A stretch of 64,000 nucleotides of DNA from Chondrilla cf. caribensis (lineage: Eukaryota > Porifera > Demospongiae > Chondrillida > Chondrillidae): contig OZ026558.1 in NCBI GenBank assembly GCA_964020155.1, positions 343,501 to 407,500 of the forward strand. The letters are read 5' to 3'. The position numbers and the translations under genes are program-made. The notes beneath the pieces were generated by a model. The model ran no database searches and was not told where the DNA came from. It saw nothing but the letters and a program-made list of their open reading frames with translations. Positions 47,001 to 59,904 of the stretch are shown in pieces (position 1 is the first letter of the stretch; each line of letters opens with the position of its first letter).

Positions 47001-48354
47001 GCACAAAGCAGATGTACACTGATGATTGAGGTCCCCAAAGTGATACAGACTTTGGTCTTGTCAGCTGGTTGGCATAAATCCATTGATGTATTCTCAACAG
47101 ATGTACACTGCTTGGCTAGCTGAGCATTTCAACAGTGGTCACATGTACACTGACACACAGCCATCTATTTTGCTGGTCCTACTAGATTAATCAGTGATTT
47201 GTATGTCACAAATTAATATCAGTGGTATATAGTTAACTACTGTATAGAGGGAAATATTGGTGGAGGTTTTAATTTGGCGGTTTGGTGGTTTTAGGAAATC
47301 TGCCAAATTTAAAAACCATCAAAATTTGTTCCAATTCATTGCGTAATGTTGATATAATAGTACAACCATGGCTCATTTGAAAAATTTACCACAAATAGAC
47401 CTGTATAGGCCTGACTAGTGTAGCACTCTTTTGAAGAAAAAAAAGAGCAAGTGAATGAACGCGTGGGCAAGTTCTGATGCCTTACGAAAATGCAACCCCG
47501 GGGAAGAAAGGCAGTGCTACTCAAGGTTCCTATGCTGATTATACCCCCAAACAAAGATAGGGAAGTACGCTACCAAGAATGGTCCTGTTAGGGTTACCAG
47601 GCACTTCTCAGTGCCTGAAAGAACGGCAAAAAGGACCAACAGAATATTTTCAGGCAAATCTGCCAAATTTTGTACCCGCGAAATTTTCCAGCTATACAGT
47701 ATATTATACCAAAGTGTTCGGGTTAGTGATATGATATTCACACACACTGCATCTTACATCATACACTGTTGACAGTTGGCTTCAGTATAGAGATACGAAT
47801 TTCCTTTTATGCCCTTTTTTTGATTACTCTTTCGGAAGATGAAGTACAAATATGATACTACGTTTTTATCACATTTTTAGAAATTCAAGAAGTTACTGGA
47901 GCCCAAACAATATGAGTACCTACATCTAGTGAAGCTTCATGGTGATGATTTAGGCCCCTCCACAGGATCCAAAGAAAAAACACAGACAGATAAGCATACT
48001 CGCCCTCATAAAAAGAAATCGGCTCCTGGCACCTCTAGTCGCCAAGAAACTTCAAAAAAAGGGGCTATGTCTGAAGTCAATCCTCATGCATCTGTCTTAG
48101 AGGGATTTGTTGCCACTACAATTGATAAGATTGTTCTGATGCTGTGTTTGCCTAATCCAATTCTTCCATCCACTCACCTGAAAAGTTTTAAATCAGATTG
48201 GGTTACCACTGATGCATCTGAGGATAATGTGCGCAAAGGCCAACTTGCTGATAAGACAATAGCTGAATACTACTCACCCATTTTACTCACAGCCTCTGCC
48301 GGGACTGATGACTATCGTGTATTTCAGAGAGGGAATGTGAAAGTAACATGCTAG
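44067..48354 (+). CDS. nine-exon coiled-coil protein, unknown function
   Basis: Exons 44067-44236, 44372-44395, 44470-44592, 44662-44715, 45915-46031, 46124-46298, 46409-46510, 46740-46901 and 47881-48354. All have GT-AG borders and phases that chain without a stop to 466 residues. The only awkward choice is exon 3, where GTTAGT at 44593 rather than GTCAAC at 44602 keeps the frame. Residues 1-57 are Gln/Ser/Pro rich (NFQPTHNPRQMQPEQQ). Residues about 85-163 are heptad-like (MLAIVEQVSELKD; LTETEAEVDKLQNQL). Residues 164-310 are helical and charged. After 320 comes a basic Ser/Thr-rich linker (DKHTRPHKKKS), then a hydrophobic C-terminal part (TIDKIVLMLCLPNPI). No signal peptide. I do not recognise the family; the C-terminal part may be a folded domain. 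Confidence 0.8.
47240..47699. mobile_element. 460-bp mariner-type MITE in intron 8
   Basis: Begins CTGTATAGAGGGAAA and ends AAATTTTCCAGCTATACAG, an inverted pair, flanked by TA on both sides (47238-47239 and 47700-47701). Internally it carries TAATTTGGCGG and CTGCCAAATTT as at 9433-9606. It has no transposase, so it was probably moved by a Tc1/mariner enzyme encoded elsewhere. It lies in the last intron of the coiled-coil gene. Confidence 0.75.
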
Positions 48355-48765
48355 CTAGCTAACTAGAGTGATGTTGTTTACAGACATACAGTAGTTATCA
48401 GATTAATTTGATTATTGTATTGTAACAGTTACATTTATGATGCATGGAATCATAAATCAATGATCATGCACGGCTTGTCTAATAGTTTTAATTATTTGAA
48501 TCAACAATATTATAACGCTCCACAAAACACTACATATGATCACGTTTTAATATGATATGACCACACCTGCAAGCATAGTAATATGTACACCCACACACAG
48601 GAGGTATAGGCATCCTCTATACCTGGTCGACATTTACAGGTAGTAAATCCTTATATGTACTGTACATACTAACAAGAATTTATTTGTATGACATTGTGTG
48701 CATATAATATGAGTGTGGTTGTGTACTAAGTGTACATGTACCACTATAGTGATCAGTGTAGACTA
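48355..48765. other. 3' flank of the coiled-coil gene
   Basis: AT-rich, no gene; nothing recognised. Confidence 0.4.
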
Positions 48766-49930
48766 TATATTATATAGAAATAATTCCCACATGCATGACA
48801 ATCCTTCTATTAAAATACTAGTATCATAATATGTATATCAATCCCAAATTATAATTCAGTATGCAACAACTGCATTATAGACAGCCATAGCTAGGTACAT
48901 AACAAGACCTATGTGTGCATGTATATTAACTCATAACTTACTATTCTATATTTATTATCAAATAGAAATTGCTTGCACCTGATTATTATTATACATTGTG
49001 TTAAATTATACCTATGTTAACATTATTAATGCAATTATATTGATCTCATTCAATTGTCACCTTACAACATTAATTACTTCCATAGCAATAATCAAAATTA
49101 TTCCTTTACTCTTCAGCACATAAATACACTTCATATAGTCCTATTTATGTACGAATTCTTGTCTAACAATCTTATTTCTCATTTTTCCTTTACCTTCTCT
49201 ATTCACTAGTTGATATGGAGTGATATGTTCTGTTCAATATGCTTGACTGTGCCTCCTGGTTGCTTATTATAGGAGACAATTGGAGAATTCTTCATCCACT
49301 TGATCAATTTGACATTTAATTTATCAGTAATAATACGTAGGCATCATTGATAGCTAGCTAACTGGGGTGTTGTGTGTGTGTTCTGTGTGACTCTGTACTT
49401 CTTTAGCTTTCCAGAACCAAATACATATTAAGGCTACTATTATAGTATTATATATAATAAGTTTTTAATAAGTATTTAAAGTTAGCATCAACATTTAACA
49501 GATCATTTGCCTTCCTCACGACGATCAATAAATTCACTTACATAATGTCCAATGATAATACATCAATGATAAATGTACTAGCAAATTATATATACAAATC
49601 CATGATGCTAAGACAGAATATGTTATTACAACCATTTAATTGATTATACAATAAGTTTCAAATACTAAGTAAAGATTGATTTGAGCAATAATAAGATCTG
49701 AGGTCCAGGGGCCATTTCGGCTTATAAGGACCAGTGATGATGATGACTATAATATAATATAATAATAATATATATAAACACAAGAGTAGACATTCACTTT
49801 CATTACATATGTACATGTGTGGGTGGATTAATGTTTCATCATAGTCAGTGCATGTGTGAGGGGTGAGTACTATGGGTGTGTATATACATTCATTCACTAC
49901 ATTAGTTTAGGATTGACCACACCTCCTGCC
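48766..49930. repeat. 1.1-kb direct duplication, left copy
   Basis: Matches 61790-62700 in order (CATAGCTAGGTACATA; GATTATTATTATACATTGTG; TTGATATGGAGTGATAT; GACCACACCTCCTGCCCCTC). It is AT-rich and without coding capacity. It is followed at both sites by the promoter-like module. Confidence 0.8.
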
Positions 49931-50090
49931 CCTCCCCTCTCTGTGGAATTCAAAGTGGAGAACCTTACTGTATTTGATCACAGCTAGCTTCAGGTAGGTC
50001 GAGCTGAATATGACAGTAACAATTTTGGAAGCCATTTTCTACAGTGTGATAACCATGTGACATCCTCCCTTGCACACGGCTGTTTCAGAC
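49931..50090 (+). repeat. truncated promoter-like module
   Basis: TGTGGAATTCAAAGTGGAGA to CATGTGACATCCTCCCTTGC, then the match to other copies stops abruptly. Confidence 0.7.
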
Positions 50091-50114
50091 CCGGGAGTTT
50101 TGGAAACTTAGTTT

Positions 50115-50126
50115 TGCGCATGCGCA
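50115..50126. promoter_or_regulatory. NRF1-type palindrome
   Basis: TGCGCATGCGCA, the full palindromic consensus bound by nuclear respiratory factor 1 in animals, in otherwise AT-rich DNA. It may mark a transcription start for the oxidase locus (about 1.2 kb downstream) or for a non-coding transcript; direction unknown. Confidence 0.4.
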
Positions 50127-51330
50127 GTAGCAGATGGTATTTCTCTGGACCTTTCGTAGATTCTACCTAAGATTAAACTGGTGTGCGCTATATTTTTTAG
50201 TATCTTCGACGCATCATCTGAAGGATTATTTGCTATTTCAGTGATTTGACGTTGTTTGAATCGATTTTCTACTGGATTGGTGGAGATCTGGACGATTTTT
50301 TCATATTCTAAAAAGTGCGATTTGTCGCTTCCTCCAGTTTTCCGGAACACAAGGTGTACACAGAAGGTTAGTTTAATGTGTGCTTTGTAAAATGGCATGA
50401 GCCCTGTGTTGGTTCTATTTTTTTGGCGTGTTCTACACGTAATTTTCCAATATTTACGATGTACTGATCATATTCATGACACAGCATGGGTATTGCTGTT
50501 TCTATAAATCAAGTATATATGTGAAGCTTCCCTTATATGATTGAAAGTACCAATGCTCTTAGATTACCCTGAATACATGTTGGTTGCTAGGTATACATAT
50601 CAGGAAACTTCAGTACCATTCTCTGATTTTCTTTTCTTCACAGTTGCACTGTACATGTCTCTTCTGAAGAGTGTTATATATGATTTGAACTGCTCGGTTT
50701 CAGTTGATGAAGCAAAGATCTCCTTTTTATTTGTTGCCTGTTGTTCAACTGACTAACCATTGATTTATATATAATATGGCTGAGCAGTATTATATCTTTC
50801 TTTATTATGCTATCATGTTGTGCTTCATTGCTGGTTGACTGAGCTGTTGTTGAGCTGTCCTGTTCATTTTTAATTAGAATCAGTTTTGTATTATGCTATG
50901 TGTTGTAATGTATTTAATCACTACATATCAAATTAAAATTGATTCTATTCTATGACTAGTATATAATATTTGTTTATTACATGTACTATACATACGAATT
51001 GCTAATATCACCATGCAATCACTAGCTGAAGTTGTCCATGATTAGCTAAATTATTATAGTAATGTTCATAAAAATAATTTACACAGAATACATAATATTA
51101 TAATTATATATAACAGAAGAATCTGTAATAATAATGGAAAATATGGCTAGTATTGCTGCAGTTCGTGCATGCTGTGCTCAGCTGAGGTAAACCTAGATCT
51201 ATTGCAGCAAATCTACAGCAACATGGCATAATAAGTATATCTGAACTGGATTACGTGTAAATGGACCCGCTTGGAGTCATTTGAAGAACGCGTAGATCGC
51301 TTCGACCATCCAAACCGATCGAACCCGAAC
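50127..51330. other. upstream region of the oxidase gene
   Basis: No reading with a GxGxxG nucleotide-binding motif was found in any frame by eye. Short open runs exist (for example MENMASIAAVRACC at 51134, LESFEERVDRFDHPN near 51270) but cannot be placed. Could be introns and leader. Confidence 0.3.
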
Positions 51331-51338
51331 GATCTATA

Positions 51339-52909
51339 GTGGTAGGAAAATTCGTCATTTTAGGCAGAGTATGTGATGCAAATACTAAAAATTCTGGTTT
51401 GATCCTTTATACAGACTGGAAGCCGGCAAAAACCAGTAAATACTGGCCGGGGTGGGATGACAGGATCCAAAGAACTGGGGGCAAAGCCAAGTATGAGATC
51501 AAGGATATTGGTAGGTACATTGATTGTTTTAGTATTTTTATTGTTTTGAAAACTGTGTAGATCTTCAAAACTCTCCTTTGTAAGTGACCAAATTAGTCTC
51601 AATTGCATTGTGCTCTCTTCTCTATACACCTTGGCCCAAGAAGGGTATTCTTGTATTTGTTGGACATATAGATATGAAGTTCAATCCTCTCTCTCTTGCA
51701 GGTGATTATTATGACCACACCACTGAAGTTATTGTTGACCAACTGCGTAATATGCGCTTGGCTGGAAAAATTGATCGAAAGGAAAAAGCTGCTATTTGGC
51801 AAGAATGGATTGACACCTGGAGCTCCTTCTCTCTCAGCAACTTCCTGACCAGTACTCAGGCTAGTATTATATCTCAAATCCCTAAAGATTCCATCACTCC
51901 AGACCTGGATAAGCTTGATTACCTGTTGCCATGGCCCCAAGCGGCCATCACAGCCTACACGCAATTCACATACACAGTGCAGCTAGACCTAAGCTTGGTG
52001 CAGTACCTACGAGACCAGATGGGGAAGTGGTGGTCACCGCACATGCACCACTTCAAAGGTGGCATGTCTGAGCTGCCAAATGCTTTTGTGAAAGCCAACA
52101 ACAATCGGGATGCTCATCATCACTGGAAAATTGAGAAGAATTTCACCGTATATAAGATCGAGTATGATTCATCAGATGACAACATACACAAGAAAGTGCG
52201 TGTATTGGGTTACTCAGATGGTGAATCTGGCAAGGTCCAAACTGGTCATGCTGTGATCGTCACAACTCCCGTACACATCCTCAGGCAAATCGATTTTCAG
52301 AATGCCAGCAAAACTCCACCACTTCCCTATGGATTCTACAACGCAATATCCGATATCTGGTATGGCCCCTCCACAAAGATCATGCTTCAGTGTAAGACGA
52401 GATTCTGGGAATCAAAAAAGTATGACATCCGCGGAGGCTCCAGTAGGACCACCCTACCCATTGGCCAACTCTATTACCCAAGCAACCCTAAAGATGACCC
52501 AGCCTTCCCTGAAGATGTCAAGGGAGGAATCCTCCTCGTTTACACATGGAAGTCAGAGGCACTTATGTTTGGGTCACTTAAACCAAAGATAGCTGTCGAG
52601 GAAGCAGTCCGCCAGATAACTGAAATCCACCCTGAGATGAAAGATGAGTATGACAATGTTTGGGCTATCGAACCATGGTACAACGAACCCTCAGCCCAGG
52701 GAGCCTATTGTCTTCTGAAGCCTACACAGTATAGGAATGTCAATTGGCTCATGTATCCTTGGCAAAACCTCTATTTTGCTGGAGAGGCCATTTCATTTGC
52801 CTCCGGGTGGATCCAGGGAGCACTTGAGTCAGGTCTACGGGCAGCCTACCAGTTTTACGCTCGGAACGAGGAAGAAGCCTCAGGGAAGAAGAAACCACAT
52901 TCCAACTAA
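51339..52909 (+). CDS. flavin amine oxidase / L-amino-acid oxidase-like, N-terminus missing
   Basis: Two exons: one ending 51510 (start uncertain, perhaps 51368) and 51702-52909, joined in phase 1 by GT-AG. The product reads SGLILYTDWKPAKTSKYWPG...KYEIKDIG, then DYYDHTTEVIVDQLRNMRLA on to KKPHSN, about 450 residues. The helical substrate domain is followed by GHAVIVTTPVHIL, TKIMLQCKTRFWE and the C-terminal FAD-contact motif FAGE...SGWIQGALESG typical of L-amino-acid oxidases, which deaminate amino acids and release H2O2 and ammonia. Animal and microbial relatives act in defence. The N-terminal GxGxxG Rossmann part and the GGR motif are not visible within 3 kb upstream, so the gene is either 5' truncated or has distant small exons. 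The C-terminal 400 codons are free of stops, so decay, if any, is recent. Confidence 0.85.
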
Positions 52910-53830
52910 CTGTTGGCCGTATGCAATAGTTCAACTTAATTCTTTTTGTAACCTTCATCGTTAATCTGATATATGAAATAATTACAATTAATATTATAAT
53001 AAATAACACTTGATAATTGATTGAGAAGAGTCTTTTATTATCGTATTCATATTATGTACATATGGCTGGTAATAATGTACATGCATACACAGGATCAATT
53101 CTGTTTGTCACAATTGCTATTACTGACAGATTGAGATCTATAGGGTGCTGTAGCTGTCATACAATACACCCGGCTCTCAGTTGATCTACATATACAGAAC
53201 ATCTCCATAATATTACTGAAATGAACCTGACAAGATTAGTATTGTGGTCTTACCAGGTGTTGCCTATAGCTATAGCTATATATTTACATAGCATAAGATT
53301 CGCGACCATAAGTTTCACTGCACATATGATCATGACCTGCTGACCTTAGCCAGACTAGGTGCATAGTTTGTTGTCAGTGTTTTGTTTACTGGTTAGTGCT
53401 AAGTGTGATCGATGCATGATTTAGGGATCAGACTTCAGCCGTTGCTGTACATTTGAGCATGTATGAGCTGTTACCAGTCTTGGAGCTGTGCATGGTGTTG
53501 AGTGATATCTGAGCGTGACCTTGATTTGAATTGAGTGATATAGAGGCTAACTTCACATACACTATGCCAGAGCTAACTTGCACCTATAGGCCTACACACC
53601 TGCATACATCTCCTTCATACACTATATACAGTATTATAGTGTGCTAGCACTCCATAGTTAAAAACATTCACAATGCAAAAAGTAATTCGAGTGGGGCCGC
53701 TGACACTGAACATCTTCTGGCATAGTTCATGGGTGTGTGTGCCAACCTGATATTTGGTCTAGACCTAGCTGGTGGCATGAACTCAATATGAAACACTCCC
53801 CATGAAATAATCTCTGTATGTGCCCTGTAT
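52910..53830. other. intergenic, nothing recognised
   Basis: Polyadenylation-type AT-rich DNA follows the oxidase stop (AATAAA-like at 52999). Then unique sequence with no convincing open frame. Confidence 0.4.
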
Positions 53831-53859
53831 AACCACACCTTTTGCCCCTCCCCCTCCAG

Positions 53860-54013
53860 TAACCCAAAGAAGGCAATAGATTTTGCCTTTCAAGCTAAAG
53901 ACAGTAATGGTCTGATCAGAATAATGGACAGACATCCCGATGATATGGAGCTGAAGAACATGGTGGAGAGCTATCTCCAGAGACTGGGGGGAGATGAGGA
54001 GGGTGGGGAGTAA
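53860..54013 (+). pseudogene. VPS16-like last exon, intact
   Basis: Acceptor CCCCTCCAG and full frame to TAA at 54011-54013, six G as at 10.7 kb. The two upstream exons are absent here, so it is an orphan copy. Confidence 0.8.
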
Positions 54014-55490
54014 CCATGACAACCATAGAGGAGGGTTGCATGGAATCCAGCATGTAATGGACTATTATTTGTACATGTTTTGTGTGGAGCAATGTGCAGT
54101 AGCTGTTATGTGTGCTACAGGTACGCAATAATTATACTTGAATTTGTTCTGTTTGTGTATCATTGACAATTATGTTAGAATGGATAATCATTTCATATGA
54201 CGTCTCACATACAATGGTTACACTGTGTTTGTGAGCACATTCGCAGTTCGATTTTGTAATGTCCAGAACTGCAGTAGGGATAACTCTATAAGATGTGAAT
54301 GAGACTGCAGAATGGTAGAGATAGCTCTGTTCTCTAATGTGGAATTGAAAGTGAAGGTAGGTTGAGCTCATAACAATTATCTAAAATGAATGGACTACTA
54401 AAGGTAACTTATGACAGTAACAAACCATAGATAGCAGTAAGAGAGAGGCCTAGGGACTATGAAACTATGAACAAACTTGGAAGCCATTTTCACAGTGTGA
54501 TAACCACGTGACATCCTCCCTGGTGAACACTGGCGGGTAAGTAGCGGGTGTTGACGTCTGCTCACTGCTTAAGAACTACGCAGATTCTTCGAAGACTCGA
54601 AGCAAGAAGACAATAAGTGATGCTAACGTTGTTGTAGTCCGTTTCCTATGATTGTACTTGGACCGCTGTGTTCATGTTCGGCACATTATCCCGGTGTCCC
54701 GAATCACCCCGTGTCACCCCATCTCTCTGTAAGTTTCAGTTGGACTGGTATAGTTTGCTTGATTACTTTGTGTGTTGTCCGTTCTTTAGCTGCTTTGAAA
54801 GTAGTATACTCTTAGTCCAGTTTAAACTGTGATCCCCTGTCTACGAATACTGGTTGTAGTTTGGTGATAATGTGTAACTTTGAAGGCTGTTATTATTCCG
54901 TTCAAATGCTGAACATGTGAATACTGATGTAGTGTGTCTCTTATTTGGTGTTGAGGATTGCAGTATTATAGTATTTTGTCACCTTTGTCTACGAATACTG
55001 GTTGTAGGATGGTGATAATGTGTAACTTGTATTTTGTCACCTCACCCGTGTGTGTTGTGTGTGTTGATATGTAATTTAATTAATCTCCAGTGTTTTGTCA
55101 CCATTACATACCAGTAACATTGTACTATACTATAGATATTGCTGTTTGATGTGATCGACCTTAGAAAGGCTACACAGGGAATGATCCTTTGTATGGGATA
55201 CAAGGGCCATTGATACTCACTACAAGTGACCAATTTCCTGTACTTTTCCCTAAAGTTGATATCAAACAACATGTATCCAGTTGAGCCACTTTCTGACCTT
55301 TTACATGATAGCTGGGGTACATAGGATATGCATCCCTAGGATATATATGGCTGTTGGTATAATGTGATGTGCTGTCACAATAGATGAGGATGCATGTTGT
55401 ATTGTACCAGTGACATGTTCACTCTCATTGTAGTCTACCTATCAGAGCTACTGTTACAATAGCGTGTCCATGTCATTCAACAATCTTGAA
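54014..55490 (+). repeat. downstream module copy
   Basis: Collinear with 10758-12180 and 27149-28670, including CACGTGAC (about 54505) and TTGACGTC. A small internal duplication (TCTACGAATACTGGTTGTAG) occurs at 54840 and 54988. Confidence 0.75.
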
Positions 55491-57010
55491 AACTATGAAC
55501 AAACTTGGAAGCCATTTTCTACAGTGTGATAACCATGTGACATCCTCCCTGGTAAACATTGGCAGGTAAATGGCGGGTGTTGACGTCTGCTCAGATCTAG
55601 ATCTTTCGAGAACTTGAGGGAGGAAGACGGTAAGTGAACGATGTTGTAACCTGTTTCCTATGATTGTACCATGACCGCTGTGTTGACGTTTTTCTTGAAA
55701 CGTAATCGTATATACAAAGAGACCAGCTACTGGTAGACACTTAACCATAACTTAACACTATCATTTTTTGAAGGCGCCCATCCCATGCACATTGTAATGT
55801 ATCTCCTCTTTGTTGTTGGGAATGTGTTCATTACTGTTCATTGCATCATTGTTCAAACTAATTTTTACTGTACATTTAATTTGATTGACCTTCACTGTTT
55901 TGTCATCGGTAATTGATATATTACTGACAATTACTCCCAAGTTAGTGCCCACTAATATTTGTAGCCTTGAGGCACATGGCACATTAATATACATCTGAAA
56001 AGCATTTTGCATATGACCTGCTGCTTTTGTATGTGAATATTAAATATACTCTAGCATTATCATTCTTTAACAACTGTTTGTATTTACTAATAGATGTAAG
56101 TACATGTAATTTTAAACTGGTAATAGTCTTCAAGGTGCACTTTGAATGCCCATACCATAAGGACACCCGGGACCTGGCTGCACAGGAGCTGACTCAGTTC
56201 AGGAATCCTATGAATATCCTCACTAGCCCCTCCCAGTAGTCTGGGGTACCTCTTAGTGGTAGTCCATTGGGAATATAATAAGACCAACCCACCTGATGTT
56301 AGGGGTGTGACCTAATATTGTCCTGTAAACCCCACCCCTTGAAGGTGGGGTAAGTGGAAATGGTAATTGAAATGGCCCTGGATATGAATGCACCTGAAAC
56401 ACCTTCAAGAAACAACAATACCTTACTAACAAAACTACTTTGCTAGGAACATTTATTTTTTATCCCTTACTGATAATCTGTGCCTCGAGAAAGAGTCAAT
56501 CTCGGTCTATGTAGATGTAATATTTTGGATGGTTGACAACTGTCCTCTTATCACGCTGAAACTTAACTAAAACATTTCTCGCTATAAAATAACTTGACGT
56601 ACATAAAATCGTTGATATACCCGGCACTGAATGGACAGTCATTTTCATTATAACTTATGCCATTTCCACTGTTCCCACTGGCCGTTGTTTGTGTATCCTC
56701 TCTCCATAGTGGTCCATTGTCCAATGGCAATTGTCCCTTGTTGCCTGGGAGATCACTTTTACTCACCCGGGTGATCCATTAGAACTTGACTCAGTTCCAG
56801 AACTCCTATGAATATCCTCACTAGCTCCTCCCAGTAGTCTGGGGTACCTCTTATAGTAGTCCCTTGGGAATATGATGAGACCAACCCACTCGATGCTACA
56901 GACGTGACCAAATATGGACATGCTCTCTACTGTACATCCGCCCACTTGTGTATAGCATCTCTGTGAAGCCATTTTATTGTTGCCTTGGAGATCACCTTTC
57001 CTCTCCTAAG
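55491..57010 (+). repeat. module copy, second type
   Basis: Matches 25980-26960 and 57270-58920. No intact gene; contains GACCTGGCTGCACAGGAGCT (56170) and TAACTTGACGTACATAAAAT (56588). Confidence 0.7.
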
Positions 57011-57058
57011 TGGTTGAATAGTTCAGTACTGACCACACCTCCTGCCCCTCCCCCTCCA

Positions 57059-57112
57059 GTAACCCTAAGAAGGCAATAGATTTTTGCCTTTCAAGTTAAA
57101 GACAGTAAGCTA
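57059..57112 (+). pseudogene. VPS16-like last exon, short remnant
   Basis: CCCCTCCAG, then the first 15 or so codons with an extra T in GATTTTTGCC (frameshift), ending abruptly after GACAGTAA. Confidence 0.75.
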
Positions 57113-57129
57113 CATATCAATGTAAGCTC

Positions 57130-59000
57130 TACATATTATCTGACTCCCCACAGGGGGTGGAATTTAAAATGAAAAACGTACTATATTTGATCACATCTAG
57201 CTTCAGGTAGGTTGAGCTCATAACAATTCTAAACTGAGTGAACTACTAAAGGTAACTTATAACAGTAACAATCTTGGAAGCCATTTTCTACAGTGTGATA
57301 ACCATGTGACACCCTCCCTGGTGAACACTGGCGGGTAAATGGTGGGTTTTGATGTCTGCTCAGGTTTAGATCTTTCGAGAACTCAAGGGAGGAAGACCAT
57401 AAGTGATGCAAACATTGTTGTAGTCTGTTTCCTATGATTGTACTTGGACCGTTGTGTTCGTGTTTATCTTGAAACGTGATCGTATATACAAGGAAACACT
57501 ATGCAGTTGATCCAGGTATGATCAGGTTGATTTTACCACAGATCCAATGATTATACTCACTATTACCAGTATTGGGTTAGAAAAAGTGGGGTTATTTTAG
57601 ACAGCAGATTTTAACTATCTTATTGCACATCTATTGATTCTAATTTCTGTCAACAATATCTCCAGGTATATGGGGATTATCCAGCTAGTGGTAGACACTT
57701 GACCATAACTTAACACTATCACTTTTTGAAGGTGTCCATCCCACATTGTAATGTATCTCCTATTTGTTATTGTGCAATTGATTCTTTATTGTACATTCAA
57801 TTTGATTGACCTTCATTCATTTGTCATCGGTAATTGATATATTGCTCACAATTACTCCCAAGTTAGTACCTGCTACAATTTGTAGCCTTGAGGCACATGG
57901 TACGTTAATATACATCTGAAAAGCATTTTGCATACGACCTGCTGCTATTGTATGTGAATATTATATATACTCTAGCATTATCATTCTTTAACAACTGTTT
58001 GTATTTAGATGTAAGTACATGTAATTTTAAACTGGTAATAGTCTTCAAGGTGCACTTTGAATGCCCATACCGTACTAAGGACACCGGGACCTGGCTGCAC
58101 AGGAGCTGACTTAGTTCAGGAATCCTATGAATATCCTCACTAGCCCCTCCCAGTAGTCTGGGGTACCTCTTATAGTAGTCCATTGGGAATATAATGAGAC
58201 CAACCCACCTGATGTTAGGGGTGTGACCTAATATTGTCCCGTAAACCCCACCCCTTGAAGGTGGGGTAAGTGGAAATGGTAATTGAAGTGGTCCTGGATA
58301 TGAATGCACCTGAAACACCTTCAAGAAACAACAATACCTTACTAACAAAACTACTTTGCTAGGAACTTTTATTATTTTTCATCCCTTACTGATAATCTGT
58401 GCCTCAAGAAAGAGTCAATCTCGGTCTCTGTAGATGTAATATTTTGGATGGTTGACAACTGTCCTCTTATCACGCTGAAACTTAACTAAAACATTTCTCG
58501 CTATAAAATAACTTGACGTACATAAAATCGTTGATATACCCGGCACTCAATGGACAGTCATTTTCATTATAACTTATGCCATTTCCACTGTTCCCACTGG
58601 CCGTTGTTTGTGTATCCTCTCTCCATAGTGGTCCAATGGCAATTGTTTCTTGTTGCCTGGGAGATCACTTTTACTCACTCCGGTGATCCATTAGAACTTG
58701 ACTCAGTTCCAGGAATCCTATGAATATCCTCACTAGCTCCTCCCAGTAGTCTGAGGTACCTCTTAGTAGTCCATTGGGAATATCATGAGACCAACCCACT
58801 CGATGCTACAGAGGTGACCAAATATGGACATGCTCTCTACTGTACATCCGCCCACTTGTGTAAGACATCTCTGTAGAGTCATTTTATTGTTGCCTTGGAG
58901 ATCACCTTTCCTCTCCTAAGTAGTCCATTGTAATATGATCATGTCCAGGAATCCTATGAATATCCTCACTAGCCCCTCCCAGTAGTCTTGTGTCAACCAG
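57130..59000 (+). repeat. module copy, second type
   Basis: 57275-57380 promoter-like block; 57900-58640 nearly identical to 55975-56700, indicating a tandem duplication of about 1.9 kb (56420-56980 against 58370-58890). Confidence 0.75.
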
Positions 59001-59770
59001 GATGCAATATATTTTTATTACTTGAGGATTCTGTCCTATGGGATTGAACACCACACATGTAGTTTTCATGTGCATACAGTGGTGATCGAAAGTAATGGTA
59101 TTAAAATTCACGGGATACTCCCAAGTGCTCTCGTGTGCTCGTAGGTGCACTTAAACCCTTTGTTCTTAAAGGCGCGAATTGTAGTTGAGGTGATTCATAT
59201 CATATTCTAACTGTATGAGCTTTGGTGCTACATTGATCGCTGTTTCAATCTTGAACGGTGAATTTAGACTGCAAAACGCTTTGAAAAATATTAAGGTTAA
59301 ATGGGCTCGATATAGACATGATAGCTCTCTAGGAAACAGGTTAATCATTCTCTTGAACATTGGTCCAAGAATATTTTACTTACTTTGATAATTTGCGATG
59401 TTCTTTATGAGCAAAGATTTTCTTCTGAACCTTGATTGGCCTCTTAGCACTTCAGCCATCTTCGCACATATGCTACTGTAGCTATACCTTCTTTGGGCAA
59501 AATTCGAAGAATTTTGCCGGGTGTTATGCCATTCGTTTTTCAAGAAACGATTCTTTGGCTCGCATACTAGGCATCTTTCGCACGTTCATATTGAGCTGTG
59601 ACTACATCGTTCATATCTGTGATCCTTCATACACTATCGCTCGTGTCACATTGTTAGTGTTAATAAGTGTTGATATGATACAAGGCTGTGATAATGAGCA
59701 TTGAGCAGATGCGAGGCCTCTCCAGGTACTTGCGAGCTGGTAGGGTTATTACTTTCAATCACCACCAGTG
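59000..59770. other. diverged repeat, nothing intact
   Basis: Matches 29390-30010 with divergence. No gene recognised. Confidence 0.4.
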
Positions 59771-59802
59771 ATGTGTGTACAGCTAGTAGTGGTGTGTGTA
59801 CA
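59768..59802 (+). repeat. 21-bp unit seed (about 1.5 units)
   Basis: GATGTGTGTACAGCTAGTAG then TGGTGTGTGTACATG. It sits at the same position relative to the RhiA-like gene as array A (about 23 units) does in the inverted copy. Confidence 0.85.
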
Positions 59803-59896
59803 TGTACTGTAGCTTGTGGGTTAGGGTTTAGGAGTATACGTCATTGTGATGTCATCGTGATTGACTTAATGTGATTCATATGTACCTGGCAGCAGG

Positions 59897-59904
59897 TATA
59901 AAAG
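59897..59904 (+). promoter_or_regulatory. TATA box of RhiA-like copy 2
   Basis: TATAAAAG, 58 bp before the ATG at 59962, as in copy 1. Confidence 0.65.
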
